Positions 14,801-28,499 of a stretch of 64,000 nucleotides of DNA are shown in pieces; the stretch's first letter is position 1; each line of letters starts with the position of its first letter. The notes beneath the pieces are model-generated. The model was not told the DNA's origin and made no database searches. It worked only from the letters and a program-made list of their open reading frames with translations. The translations under genes and the position numbers were made by a program. The DNA comes from Metarhizium brunneum (Eukaryota; Ascomycota; Sordariomycetes; Hypocreales; Clavicipitaceae): positions 5,332,001-5,396,000 of the forward strand of contig NC_089423.1 of the NCBI RefSeq assembly GCF_013426205.1, written 5' to 3'.

Positions 14801-17800
14801 CGATCTCGACAGGTTGTTTGCACAGTTCCAGGGCGAGAAGGACTACGACGTGCTAGACACCGGATTCATCACAAGAAGGCTGGACGAACTGCCATCCGCG
14901 GCCAGGGCCGTCTTGTCGTGGGCTGCTCTGCTGGGCAACTCGTTTTCTTTCGAGATTATCAGTCGATTGATGAAGGGCGAGTTTGACTACGGGGACGACG
15001 ACATTCCAAACTGCTGCCCCAACCTGTCGAAACGCTCATACACGGAGGCGGAGGCCATTGCTGGTCTCCAAGCAGCCATCCAAGCATACATCATCGTGCC
15101 GAGCGAGACTGACGACCGCTTCCGTTTTGCGCATGACAGGTACGTCAATGCCTCGGCTGCACTGAAGGAGTGTAATGCGCGTCGCATGCATTTTATCATT
15201 TCCCAGACCCTTCTGAAGTACTACGCCGTGGAGGCCAGACAACGAGAGAGTACCGCTTGCCACATTTGCGAGGCCGCTTCCATCATCAAGATGCGAGTCC
15301 CCGTGCGGCAGGAATTCCGCAAGCTGCTGATTGACTGCGCCCAAGCCGCCACCGAGAATGGAGCCAGACCGACAGCCGCCAAGTACTATGGCGCGGCAAT
15401 TCAGCTGCTGCAGGGCGACCCGTGGTCGGATGATGCCGATGATGCGTCCTACGAGGAGACGATGCAGCTCTACCTGCGCGCCGCTGAATGCCACTTGTTT
15501 ATGGGACAGCTTTCGCTGGCGAATGACTTGCTCTCGACCCTCTTTGCCAATGCAAAGTCGGCAATGGACAAGGCCCCGGCATACGTGTTGCAGTCGAGGA
15601 TATTTGCCCAGAACGGCAACTCGCTCGCTGCCTTCATCTCCCTGAAGGAGTGCCTGGCGGCCTTGGGCGTACCTCTCGAGGACGAGCCCACGTATGAAAA
15701 GTGCGACAAGAAGTTCCACAAGCTGGCGAAACAGGTCCAGGAAATGGACCGCGAGGCCCTCATGAACCCAAAGAAGAACACGGCACCCGTGACGGCTTCC
15801 ATTGGAGCCGTGCTGTCGGAGACGGCCTCTGCCGCATGGTGGAGCGACTGCCTGCAGTATTACCACCTCACGCTCGTCATGCTGGACATGCACCTCACCC
15901 GTGGAGCCTTTCCCCAGTCCGGCATGGCCTTCCTGCAGATGGGAGTTGTTGGCCTGGCCCGCTTCAACATGACGCAGTTTGCCGTCGACATGGGCACAAT
16001 CTGCCAGGACCTCCTCTACTCTGCCCGAGACGCCTTTTCCATGGCGCGCGGCCAGATGCTGCATTCGTGCTTCATTGGCCATGTACAGTACTCCATGTCG
16101 CTGTCCACCTCCCAGATGGACGATGCCATTGAGCTGGCGTCGGTTGGCGGAGACCGGCTCTCCACCATTCTCAGCTACGGACTCTGCGCCGTGACAAAGT
16201 TCTTTGCCAGCGAGAACCTCTCCGACCTGGAGGCGTTTTGCCAGTATGGCTGCGAGGACATTGTTAACTGGTCGCTGGACACGCGCGGTGGCGCGCTCCT
16301 CGTCGCCGTCAGACAGCTCTCCCGCGCCCTGCAGGGCAAGACCTGCACCCATGAGCCGTTGAGGGTCATGACTGACGACCAGCACGACTCGGTTGGATAC
16401 AAGAGTTGGCTCACGAGCCAGACGCAAGAGAGCAACCGCTCGTCCCTATTCTACGAGAGTCTCGAGCTATGCGCCTTGTTCCTGTATGGCCACTACGAAC
16501 GCGCCATTGACATTGGCCAGAAATGCGTAGAGAAGCTTCCGATGCTGTGGTCGGCGCGGAACAGCAGGCTGATACTGCTCTTTTACGGGCTGGCACGAGC
16601 CGGCCAGCTGTTGAGGCTCATGCAAGACCCTCGCTCGCAAACCGACGACTTCACCGCTCAGACGGAAGAGATTGTCAACGAGCTCACCGGCTTTGTCAAG
16701 ATGATGGAGGACTGGTCGGTCGTGTCCGACGTCAACTACCGATCCTGGTCCCGATTGTTAAATGCTCAGGTCGCGGAGCTGTCCCAAGATCATGGCCAGG
16801 CCATTCAACACTACGAGGAGGCGCTGGACCACGCCGCCGAGCACGACTTCATATTCGAGGAGGCCCTCGGCAACTACGTCATGGCTGGCTTCTTTATCAG
16901 ACGGCGAGCAAGACGGTCTGCCAGAGCCGCCCTCCAGGATGCGGTGGGCCTGTATCGACAAATAGCCGCCGCCGGCGTCGCGTCTGCCATTGAGGAGGAG
17001 CACAGCCTGTTACTCCATGGGCCGACCCGGAATCATCGAACTGTCGAGGTTGGCATCCAGACAGACTTTGTCGCGGATCCGCCGCCCGCCCAGTACCGCC
17101 CCGTCGACGGGGTGGATGGCGAAGAGCTGACACAGGTTCCTTCCAACGCCATGTCCGAGTTCAGGGGAGAACGTATCGGTGCGTGGCGCGGATCTATGCG
17201 CATGCCGACCGAGGACGGGGTCGGCCTCCCAGCCCTGGACATGATTGACCTGCACGCGATCCTGGTGTCCTCGCAAGTTATTTCGTCTGTGCTGCAGGTC
17301 AACGAGCTGCTCAAGACAATGTGTGATGTCATCCTGCAAACCTGCGGCGGGTCTGCTACCCGCGCCGCCATCATCATCCAAGACAATGACACGGAATCGT
17401 GGTGCGTGGCGGCAAGCGGAGATCCTGAGAGGGGAGCGTCTGCCCACGAACCGGGCTTGCCGCTATCCGGATCAACACTCATCGCCGAAAATGTCGTCCT
17501 CTACTGTACCCGTTTCAGAGAGACCGTCTTCATCCCCGACCTTTTCGCGGACGAGCGGTTCGGCAATGTGAATGGAGGCTGGCTGCAGCGGTATCCCGGG
17601 GGCAAGGCAATCATTTCCATTCCCATCCTGCACGGCACCAAGCCCCTCCTCGGCGTTTTGTACCTCGAAGGCGAGCCAGGGTCCTTTACGGATCGCAACG
17701 TCACCGTCTTGCAGCTCTTGGTCAACCAAATCGGCATCAGTTACTCCAACGCCCTGTCAATGAAGAATGTCGAGAAAATCTCGGCCGAGAACCGCGGGAT

Positions 17801-19802
17801 GGTGTCGGTTCAGAAGCGAGCCCTAGCCAAGGCCCTGGAGGCCGAGACCAAGGCAAAGCACGCAGAGGCAGAGGCCAAGCGGAACGTCAAGCTGGCGGAG
17901 GAAGCTGCCAAGGCAAAGGCCATTTTCCTTGCCAACGTCTCGCATGAGCTGCGGACGCCACTCAACGGTGTCATTGGCAACTCGGAGCTGCTGCGGGACA
18001 GTGACCTCAACAGGGAGCAGCTCGAGATGGCTGATTCGATCCGTGTTTCTGCAGATTTGCTGCTGACAGTCATCAATGACATCTTGGACTTTTCCAAGAT
18101 GGAGGCTGACAAGATGAAACTGTACATTATTGCCTTTAACCCCGAGGAAATGGTTCGCGAGGTTGTCCGAGCAGTGTCGTATAGCAATCGGGAGAAGACG
18201 TCAAAGAAGAACGTCAAGATCATCCAGGACATCAACCTCCCGCCGATGCTCATCTACGGAGACCCCATCCGACTCCATCAAGTGCTGGGGAACCTCATTG
18301 GAAACAGCCTCAAGTTTACAGAGGACGGCTCCGTCACCATAGGGGCACGGCTGGACGCCGAAACCAAGGACAGCGCGACGCTCACGTTCTGGGTCCGAGA
18401 TACCGGCATTGGCATCCCTGCGCAGCAGCTTGCCAAGCTGTTCCAGCCCTTCAGCCAGGCAGATGCCAGCACAGCGCGAAAGTACGGCGGAAGCGGTCTG
18501 GGACTGAGCATCTGCAAATCGCTGATTGAGATTATGATGAAGGGCAAGATTCAGCTGGAGAGTGAAGAAAGCGAGGGTACAACCGCCTGGTTCACAGTTA
18601 CTTTCGAAAAGGCCAAGGCGGACGTGTCTGCCGGAGACGCGCTCGGCAAGGCGTCGCCACCCATTGACAGGTACTCGCTCATGACGTCGCCCTTTGACAG
18701 GGTGGCCTCGCCAAACCCATTCATGGACCTGTCTCGGGTCTCAAAGGAAGACGTCCGCATCTGCGTGGCTGAAGACAACCCCATCAATCAAAAGATTGCT
18801 ATTCAGTACGCACACCGACTCGGCTACCCCAATGTTGTCGCCTACGAAAACGGGCTCAAGGCCATTGAGGGACTGCGTAAAAAGGCCGCCGAAGGGGAGC
18901 CGTACCACATTGTGCTCATGGACGTCCAAATGCCCGTGTTGGACGGGTACGAGGCCACAAAACTCATCAGGAAGGACTCCATTGAGGCTGTACGCAAGGT
19001 TCTGGTGATTGCCATGACAGCATCGGCAATCCAGGGAGACAGGGAGAAGTGTTTGGCGGCCGGGATGAATGATTACCTCGCCAAGCCCGTCCGTTCCGAA
19101 GTGTTGAAAAAGAAACTGGACGCCTATGTCGACGTTTCGGTAAGGCTGCGTCCCCCCCAAACTCCCTATCCTCTACACCTTCCCCCCGGAAACCCCCGGG
19201 GCGCACAGGAAAGAGAGAGCGGCCTCGATCATGACTTTTTATAACATGCATACTGACCCGATGCACAGAAGGCTGGCGTTATCGACACTGTACAATCACC
19301 AATCAGTCCCATTTCTCCAACAACCCCAAACGACCTGGAGGCCAACGGCACAAGCTTGGCATCGATTGCTTCGAGTAACAAGGTGTTCAGGGATACCAGA
19401 GCCCCCAACAGCTCCATCATCGACCCAATGCAGGAAGATGCCGTGTACAACATGCCCCTGGACTCAACGAGCCTTCAAGCAGCCGATAGCCCCGTACTCA
19501 GCGCAAACAACAACGACCAGAGGACGCTGTCGATGCATTTGCCTGAGCTCACGCGCAATTCTACCAACCACTCCGACAGCCAGCCTTCCACCGAGGCGAG
19601 CACTCCCGAGGCAGTGTCCACGGGGGATCCAGTTGCTTTGCAGCCCAAGAGACAGCCGAGGAAATTGACCAAGACTCGGGACAACAGCGATGCGCATTGG
19701 GATGCCGAGGCAAAACCCATCGACAAGGACAGGGAGAAGCACAAGGGGGTGTTGACCAAGAAACAGCCTCTTGCGGACGACCCCGATGGTGATGCTTCTT
19801 GA
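11812..19802 (+). CDS. Giant hybrid histidine kinase with N-terminal kinase-like domain (group X, Mak2/Mak3/Chk1 type)
   Basis: Sensor of the fungal multistep phosphorelay, expected to pass phosphate to a YPD1-type phosphotransfer protein. Exons are 11812-11954, 12158-19139 and 19269-19802 (introns of 203 and 129 bp), 2,552 aa. Splicing the first intron joins ...SSYDFW to LVFGTRF. Domain order: Ser/Thr-kinase-like domain at about residues 100-430; P-loop GAGGLGKS at 612-619, opening a STAND/AAA-like ATPase and helical-repeat region to about 1700; GAF at about 1753-1916; a short coiled coil; H-box SHELRTP with the phosphoacceptor His at 1977; HATPase with N box near 2090, DTGIGIP and GSGLGLSI; receiver at about 2255-2375 with phospho-Asp at 2303 (LMDVQMP) and the KP motif after it. 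The third exon adds a disordered tail of about 177 aa. The kinase-like domain lacks catalytic residues: HGE at 258 replaces HRD and AFG at 279 replaces DFG, so it is probably a pseudokinase. S. pombe Mak2/Mak3 (peroxide signalling) and Candida Chk1 are the family examples I recall; the ligand here is unknown. Confidence 0.95.
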
Positions 19803-22800
19803 GTGTTTCCTTTTTCCAATCTTTGAACGGCTCGCAGAAGCGAGTGTCCACAAGCTAATATACCCGACCTCTGACCTTGAAAACTTTACCGTCACAAATT
19901 CCGCATAACCACGTCAATATATATTATATATATACGATGTTAACGTCTAACGGCCGACCACCTTTTGAACATTCATCACATCCAAGTTACTATCTCATGT
20001 CCAGGAAGAAAAAGTCTACTGTATACTCACTCCCATTTCGTTTTCTGGTGTTGCAAGGGGCTCCCTCCCCCCCTGTTTTTGGGGCTCGAGGATTCATTCA
20101 TGCTTGTTTCGGTTGTAAGCTGGGTGCTTACGGTGGTGCATGTGGGGGGTATATAGAAAAGATGAACGATTTGAACAACGGCTTTGATTCATTGTGCGTG
20201 CGTGAATGCTGTGCTTGAGTTGGTCCGATTCGACCTCTGCTGTGGGTATATGCGGTGCTTGGTGCCTTGATACTACTACTCGCTGGGGTACATGCGTTGC
20301 CATGGGATGTTCTGGTACTCTATCTGAGGTCTGGATGACACACGACATGACGGAGTAGCCCGACGTCTCTAGCCCTTCATCATACTAGTACCATGAGCAA
20401 TAACTCCGCCTCGGCAATAGATAGCAGCACCGACTTTGTGCGTGGTCTTTTGACACGGTATCGCTTGGCATTGTGCGCTTGCTGGACCGGCACATTGGGA
20501 CACGTGGCTGATTGTGTCGGCCGACTTTGTGATGCGCACTCGATAGGCGATCCTACTGCACTAATTTGCACTTTTGGGGGGGTAGGGTTACGTTGTGATC
20601 CCTACAAGTTTGGCTCGGCGTGCCATGGTAAATTTTGTTCGGGGCTCACCGTGGCCTCTTCTGAAGGCTTGCGATGACGACCTCGTATGGGGACATGTTG
20701 CGCCGGGAATCCCGTCATATACGTCTTGCAAATATAGATGAGCAGGACACACACAAAGTAACGCTGCTCATCCGGCACCTATGTAGTTGTCGTGTTGGTA
20801 GCGCGACAAGGGGAATGGGGTAGTAATGGTGGATGAATATCAGGGCTGGCGCAGGATAGCAGCCGGATATGATGGTGGTAGCTTGTGCCTGGCTTTCTTG
20901 TTTGTTTCCTAGCTGTATGTATGCACCATAACCATGAGCTGGCACGCGTACAGAGTAGACATGTAGTAGATTGATTTGTGCTCTGGGCATATAACAGGCG
21001 TGGCATATGACGCCCCCAATATATGCAAACCGGATCGGATCGACTCTCCAAATTAAATTGGTGGCTGGAACGAGTACCCCATCTCTGACGATGTGTTCGC
21101 AATAACGCATGTACATACAGAGTAACTCTGACCAGGGGTCTTGGGCATGTCGCCTCTTCGTTTGAGTTGTGTGGCCAGGCTCTCCTCTGGTGACGGATAC
21201 CTGACAAGTGCACGACAATGCGAATGATTGGTGCCGGTTTTGGCGGGAACCAGTGCAGATCAAGTACATGACTGTGAATGGAGATCAGCTTGTACGAGCC
21301 CCAACGAGGAGAAAGTTTTTTTGCCATCAGCCATGTTTTGTTTTTTTCATGGTTCTTGGGCGTCTCCAATGGCAGCTGCAGGGCGGCTCGTCGGTGACAC
21401 TATTGTGTTCCTACTACGGAGTAGTACTATGCAAAGTAGTATTGACTGTGAACGGTTGAGGTTCAGCATCCCTGTATAGTACATAAGTAGGCTTAATATA
21501 GATGAAGGGGGCTGGCTCCCCAGGCGGTATGCGGCCAATGCTGGGGGATTTACCAACCAGTTGACTTAGTACTTCGTTTTCAAGTTTAGGAGAATGTCTT
21601 TTTCGTCGTCTCCTTTTCGCTCTTTCGGTTGCTTACATTACACGCGCGGAAAGCTCTTCAGGGCGACGACGTGGTGTGGAAATCCTTCCGTCTGTGGGAG
21701 GAATGGACCATTGTCCCGAAAGGGATTCAAGAGGAATTGAGCCCCTCCTCCATGCCAGAAGACGTACATGTGGAAGCTGGGCCGAAGGCGTTGCCAGATG
21801 CGAGGTCAGCGGCGGGGGGAGTGCATTATTGTAGACTCCATAATTGATGAATGGGTTCGATGGAAAGAGTCGTTCAGAACGGGATCCCAGGCTGGCCCGT
21901 GACGGGTCGTCCGCCGCCTGAGACCCATGACAACGGGATAGGACGAGACAATCTGGCAAGTGTGTGCCGTGTCGGCCCTAGGGAGGACATGAACAGGGCA
22001 ATCTAGACGAACCACACAACTGCCAAAGTTGCTCAATTGATCCTTGGACCGTCTCGCCCGAATCGGATTGGTAAACGGAGAAGAGACCTGGCGGCCGAGA
22101 GGCTGCTCACATGTCCCTTTTTAGGGTTTTCGAGTGGTGCGAGGTGCTCTGTGTCGCCATCAATTTGTCAATATGTAGGTACCGAGTAGTTATCCCTCGT
22201 TCCCTATTCCGCCAGATTTCCCGTATTAGTCTTGTTGGCCTCTCTTTTTTCCTTTGCCGTTCTCTTCTTTTGTCTCCTCTCCTCCTCTCCCTCCTTCTCT
22301 CTCTCTGCTTCTGTCTCTCTCCTTTTTCTTTTTTTTGCTTTTGGTCTTTTCTTGCCCCAAATATCCACAATCAGACCGTCCACTGGAACGTGGTAAACCC
22401 TGGAGCTGGTGAAACAAACCCCGGTAAACGCCAACGTGGATCCTCGTGGTTAACCGGTCGTCGTGGGAGTTGATCTGTTTAGGCCGACAAGCTGCGCGCC
22501 ACCATGGCACCATGCTGATGTTGCCTCATTGTTGAAACGCCACAGCCAAGGATGTCGCCCTGTGACCTCTCCCGCCCATCAAACTAAACAGGGCAGATGC
22601 ATCAGACAATGGATCCATTTCATCGTCTTTCAATAGCGCTTTTGCATCTCTCAGTTGCTTGTAGCGGCCCTTGCTCCTCTGCATCCACCCCTGCACAAAA
22701 ACCCGTTTTGAAGTGTCCCTGGCCTGGCAAGTATGTAAGCCATTATGTATCGTGGTCATGAGGCTAATCCCATCATCTTGTAGCTCAAAAATAAAGATAA

Positions 22801-25800
22801 TTTGCACCTTGCATTTGCCAGTAGTAAGTGGCGTGTAGACTCTTGAAACCACAGTTCTGGGTCTATGTGACCTAATGGCAGAAGGATCTTGTCAACCGGT
22901 TGTCGATCCGATGCCACTCTTGTTCGTCAACAGTCGTCCAGAGCAACAGTTTCGGTTGCACAGCAGGAGACAAGTCATCTGCAAAGAGACAAAGAGAGGT
23001 ATGTAATAGCAGTCTAGGCGGTGTCGTGTGTGATTGTCCCCTCTCCTGCCCAATGCTGCACACACATGCTAGCCATAACAGGGAATAATGGCATGCAAGT
23101 GTGTCGTGCTTTGCAGGCGAGCAAAAAAAAAACCTACAATCCCAAACAGGATGAACTAGTTGATATTACAGGGCCACTTGGCGACCAAACGCTTTGCAAT
23201 CATCCGTGGACTCTTCTCCGCCTTTGGATTTCTCACTTACACGCAGCTTCATTATTGGTACTGGTATGCTGTCTCCTGCTGAAATTTGGTCCAGAACTTC
23301 CTGGGAGGGGGCCTCCGTCCTAACAGCGACCGAATTTAAATTGGGCTGTTTCGACGGTAGTTCCTAGAAGAGAAGGCAGCATTGAACAATGATAAACCTC
23401 ATTCTACTCCCAAAGAGGAGTGCCTCAAATTTCGCTTGCAGCCAACGTCAGGGAAAAGGGAGTAGGATTATGAAATCCGAAGGTCTGGGAGAGGAAGTCA
23501 TTGTCGGTCTTATCCCTGTAAAAACGTATGTAGAAAGAGATCTCCAGGATGCTTGTGTTTCTCAAACATGGACAACAGTCCTGCTCCAACGTCTTCCCAG
23601 GAGCCCAGCATCGGAAATATGACAATCCGAGAAGAAAGCGTAGCATCAACAGGCCCAGCAGCATGAACCATGTATCATTTCCAGACAGGCACAATCGAGA
23701 TGAAACGGAGTTGCACCTGGAGACTGCAAACGACCCTGTACAGCCAATGCGGCGGCCCGGACCTTGGGTCGCTTTGTTGAGTGCGCTGTGTTACTGGCAG
23801 TACTCGGCACATTCGTACAATAAACAATGGCTGTTGGGTATGCTTCTGGAATTCTTGTCAACGCAAGGGCGGCACTCTCCCCCTTCGCTTGGGAGCTGAG
23901 CAAAGGAGCGTCTGCATCAGAACTGCCTGGGCTGGCTTATCTCCTGAAGAAGCCAAACGAGTGGGCAAAAGGGCAAGACACGACCCATGCGGCGTGGCTC
24001 CAAACACTCGAAGGGGGTCCAATTGACTAGTAGTAGTATGTCGACAGTCAATGAGGTCAACAAGAAGAATGAAAACCTGTGGCTCGTCAGCATGCCGCAA
24101 CTTCACACCGCCGCCATGGCCGAGTTCATGTCCTTGAGGAGATGGACTGTTCTCATTCTTGGGTTCACGTAGGTTAACTTGAGAGACTGGTACGTACTAC
24201 TCCGTACGGACCATTAGTTCGAGGTTTTAAAACAGGACCCCCATTCTATCGAGGGCGGGGTGTTTCATAAACGGCTCGCCCCCGACAGGGGACAGCGGCC
24301 CAGGAAGCTTCGATCCCTACCTCACCCATGTTGAGCTAGCCTCAAATGGGACACAGTTTCACGGATAGCTTGGCCCACCCACGCGAAATGTCTTACTTTG
24401 GTCGGTGCTCCCGCTAATAATATTCGCCTTCCGTGCAACATGACAACGTGTTCCCCTAGAGAAACAGAATAGTAGCAAGGACTTGTCAGAAGAGGCATGA
24501 CAGATGTGCTAAACCGGAGCGGCTTTGTCAACAGCCGCGGATTGGCCTGTATATCGTGTGGGAGATGGGTTCCCGTGTACCGATTTGGATACTATGACTT
24601 GTGAATTCCAAGGACTCCGAAATAGTTCATGGCAAATAAGAGCTGGGATGACCCGGGTGCTCAACATAATGTGGATCTATTTTAAGATGGTCACATATCT
24701 TGCCGTGCGATTCACAAACACCGAGGATAGCTGCATGTTGTGCGGACTTCGTATGTCGCTGTGCGGATGATAAGCCCCAATCCATCGGGAATGGTGCTCA
24801 TGTCGTGTAACAGCGGTTAGAACGGGTGGGTTACTAGTACCAGAGTATAATTAATGCTGTGAAACAAACCGGAGGATATGTATCTCGTCCAAATTGAGAC
24901 ACCACTTCCCGGAGCGGTGACAATGAACCCGCCCGGTGTTAAGATGGCCAAGGCGAGACAAGCCCGGAGCTCCGGAGGCGAGCGGCGCCTCATGCCAGAC
25001 GGACTGGTGGCTTGTTCTGCTGATTTAGTAAATTTCTTTTACTGCTGAGTCTCCAAAGTCGTATATGCAAGTGTCAAAGATTTGGTTTAGCATTGAGAAA
25101 ATGGTGTCGTTATCGACGGGTCATGCACGACCCATGTGCTTGTCCCACAGAGGTGAGGAAGATCAGTACGGCACTTCTGAAATCGCGCCCAATTTTGCCC
25201 TCATGACCTTGAGTTGAAGTCTCGTTGGATACAACCCAGATTATGTATAACAAGCCACCCACCTTGCGCGCGTTTGAGAGAGTTGCGACGCGGCACGGGC
25301 TGGCTGTGGCCATGATTGAATGAGCATGAATCAATCCCAACTTCGTTCTGAAGGGAATACATGTGCGTACTAGGCAAAAAGGCAATAAAATTTGCGCCAA
25401 TCTAGTTCCGGACGTGTTCTGCATCTGGTTTGCAAACAAGTGCTTGCCATCCGAGAAGGGATGCGTCGAGTGGCTCGTCTGTTTGACACGGCAAAAGCTC
25501 AGACAAGATAGTTGTTCTTGAGCACAACCAATTACCGACGGTAGGATATGCAACTACGGGTTCCAATGCAGTCCAGAGCACTGCGGGCGGACGAATGGAG
25601 GTGGTTGGCCTGAGATACGATCCTGCTTTGTTGTGGATGATGGCCCTCTTGGGGACCTTGACTTTATGAATGGTGCAGCACCGAGTGTACGCCAGACGGT
25701 TTTGTTGCCACGACCACGATCGAGAGCCAAGAACAGACTGCTTTAGACCGCCATTTCTTTGTAGGTTCTTTGCCACTTCTGCCACTGATGGAACTGTCGG

Positions 25801-28299
25801 AAGATATTGGTTTTACCAGACTGGCAGCAGGAGAACCACCATGTTTGGATGGCGCGCAGGTTGGCTTAATATAGGACGGAATAGCTGATAATGGCAGGAT
25901 CCTTTGTGCCAATGCTGCACTAAATTGTACGGTGCCACACTGCCGGTAAGTTGGAGAGGCGGGAAAATGTGTACTTTTGTCATCATGGCGGCACTATCTG
26001 GTGCGCCAACATCGACGGGCATAATGGATACGCACCCGAAAGAAGCCACCACAACGCAACATGTACAAGATCCACTAAATATTGCTGCAAAAGGCACACG
26101 CCTCAAGGTGGCGCGTACGTCGATGGCGACGGTAAATATTAAACGCGGAGTGGATTGTTTGTCTCCGACACAAGTGACGCAGGTGTCCGTGAGGCACATC
26201 GTCAACGCTCGACTCCGGGCGTGCAGCCACCGAGTTCGCCAAGCACATGGGAAACCCAGATGGGCCATGCATGCCATGCCATGACACCTGCGTCGTCAGC
26301 CACGGTCGTCTCTGGGCAAGACGGTCAGCGTTTACATAAACGATGTCTGTGGGCCATCTTTATCAACGACTAATCTCCTCACGGCTTGCTTGTTCCCTGG
26401 CAGGGCCCAGGCTTGGTTTACCAGGGTTTCCCTTCCAGGCTTTTGACCCCCGCCGTCATCGGTGCAAGGTGCTTGGCAGTAGTAATAGTGGCGACAGAGG
26501 GCCAGGTGCCGAGGCGGCGCTTTTTTTCCTTTCTTTCTTTTGCCTCGAACCGGTAGCAGGTGCAGGGGCCAGACGGGGAAAATATTGAGTAAATGTAAAT
26601 TGTAAGAAAAGAAGCTGCCTCAACCTGATGTGTTGGCACGTTTCCGTGCACGTCAGTTGCTGTGAGTGGATATATCGACTGCAATTGAACATGTGGAGAT
26701 GGGAATACGAGCTGGATAGGCGAGTCCTGTATAGATGCCGTTGTGATGTTTTTTGCCGCAAATCGGGCGATTGGGGGGGAGGGGGTTGGTTGAGACCTCT
26801 CTGCATGGCCCCAACATGACCGCAATATGACATCTGTGCCAGTGTGAGTGGATGTTGTAGGTGCTTGCCTTGGCATGGGGTTGGGGAGAGTATCGAGGAG
26901 ACAACAGGATGCCAGCGGCGGATGATGGAGAAGAACCTGGGTCGTTGATGCTTCAAGTGTGAAGCAAGCATCCAAGTATAGTAGACAAGGACGAGTCGAG
27001 ACAGCCGCACCTTCCAAGTTGGCTCCTGCCGCACCGACGCCCACTGCAACATGTGACCTGCGGTGCCGTCAGAGTACCCGTTCTCGGGCAGACAGCCGAA
27101 TGGCTAAGCTAACTGGTTGGGTTGGCGGGTCGAACAATGGAGGTCGGCCACGAGTGCGAATGCTCAATCCGTTATTCTCCCGTCTCTGGTACGTGAACAG
27201 CAGGGATTTGGGTGCCGGCTTAAATTTAGACCAACATGGCCTGCCTGCCGTTGCCAGGTCTAGCAAAAATTTCGACTCTTCTCGTACGGTATCCTAGGTC
27301 ACTACCCGCATGGCAAGATGGCGCTAAAGCCCTTGCACTGCGCCGTTGAACACTCCTGCATGGTAGGGGCTTTCTTCCACTGGAAACATGCCGGACGCTA
27401 ACATAGCAGCAGGGCTGGTCAGGACCAAAATGCGACCCGAGATATCATGGAGCTTGTCCAGGAGCCATACATACATACAGATGCTTCTACCGAGCAGTTT
27501 ATTGGGTCTCATGCATTGTTGGCTCCTCCATCGATCCCCTGGCTGTCAATGAAGCTCCATGACACAGACGAACGACTGGAGCACGCACACGACCAAAGGG
27601 ATTTTACTTGTCTGTCCCCTCCATAATCCAATATGCTTATACAACAAGGAAGCAATACATGAGACAGCAACCAAAACCCAGGCTCGATGCCACTCAATCC
27701 CAATCCCAGAACGAAGCCCACGGCGGACCTCGATGCTAGTCAGGCTGTGTCTGGCACAGAGACCAATGATCAATGCCGAAGCATGCAGAGGCGAACCCAA
27801 GCGTACGATACATACATACAACATTGCCGGACGGGGGGGCAAGGCTCAAGAGACAGCACTGGAGGACAAAACTGAGTGTGTCCATACCATACCTGCTAAG
27901 TAGGGAGCACGGATCAACCCGGTGAGGTCAAGCGCGACATCTGAAGCAAGCCAGCTTTTTGCTGCCGTGTCCCAATCCATTCATGTATTACAAACGCCGC
28001 AGGGACGTGGGAGCAGATGGCTGGAAGCTCGAGCTGGAACCCTGCGGTTGCACGACACACCAAGACCAAGTTCCAAGCATACCGGGTCTCATGGTTCAAG
28101 CGTCTTGATGACTCTTGTCCTGATAATTTGAAGAAGATTTTGTATGTACCTCACATATGATGCCACCTCTCTGGGTCTGTTAAAATACCACCGTCTGCTG
28201 CAGTTATGGCCGTGATAGTCCACATTCGTGACCCACGGAGCCGTGTGCTGCAGCTTCTTTTAGTCGCTTTTCAATGGCCATTCGCTCCCATCCAGTAAA
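19803..28299. other. 8.5-kb stretch without a recognisable gene
   Basis: No frame shows a known domain. Notable contents: a TA-rich run at 19917-19933; three ACGGAGTA-type motifs (20351, 21417, 24199); an almost pure CT tract at 22240-22340; and short coding-like frames between 22.5 and 24.2 kb. One of those is a minus-strand frame around 22526-22700, preceded by a good splice acceptor, that I could not connect to a gene. Another is a hydrophobic plus-strand frame at 23760-24030 interrupted by one stop. These could be decayed exons. Non-coding RNAs cannot be excluded. Confidence 0.5.
22240..22340 (+). promoter_or_regulatory. Polypyrimidine (CT) tract
   Basis: About 100 bp of nearly pure C/T on the plus strand. 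CT tracts are common just upstream of transcription starts in filamentous fungi, but no plausible coding region follows closely on the plus strand. It may be an orphan promoter, a promoter for a non-coding transcript, or simple sequence. Confidence 0.35.
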
Positions 28300-28499
28300 C
28301 ACCTCCTGGGACAGCTGAGACCAAGCACTTGACGTTTGAGCCCTGCTTGCAAAGACGCCAGAATCGTAACCGTCAGCGCCGCAGTCGGCGTCGATACCGA
28401 TGCCGATGCCGATGCCAATGTCGGTACTGTCGATGCCAGAGACAAGAGGGGGGCCATTTCCAGTCCAAACTCGCTCAAATGTTTGCTGTACGTGACGCC

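Noticed and set aside
26418..27044. 208-codon minus-strand open frame, with a second overlapping frame of similar length
   Set aside because: Two long frames overlap on the same strand with no recognisable protein features; typical of chance in this composition.
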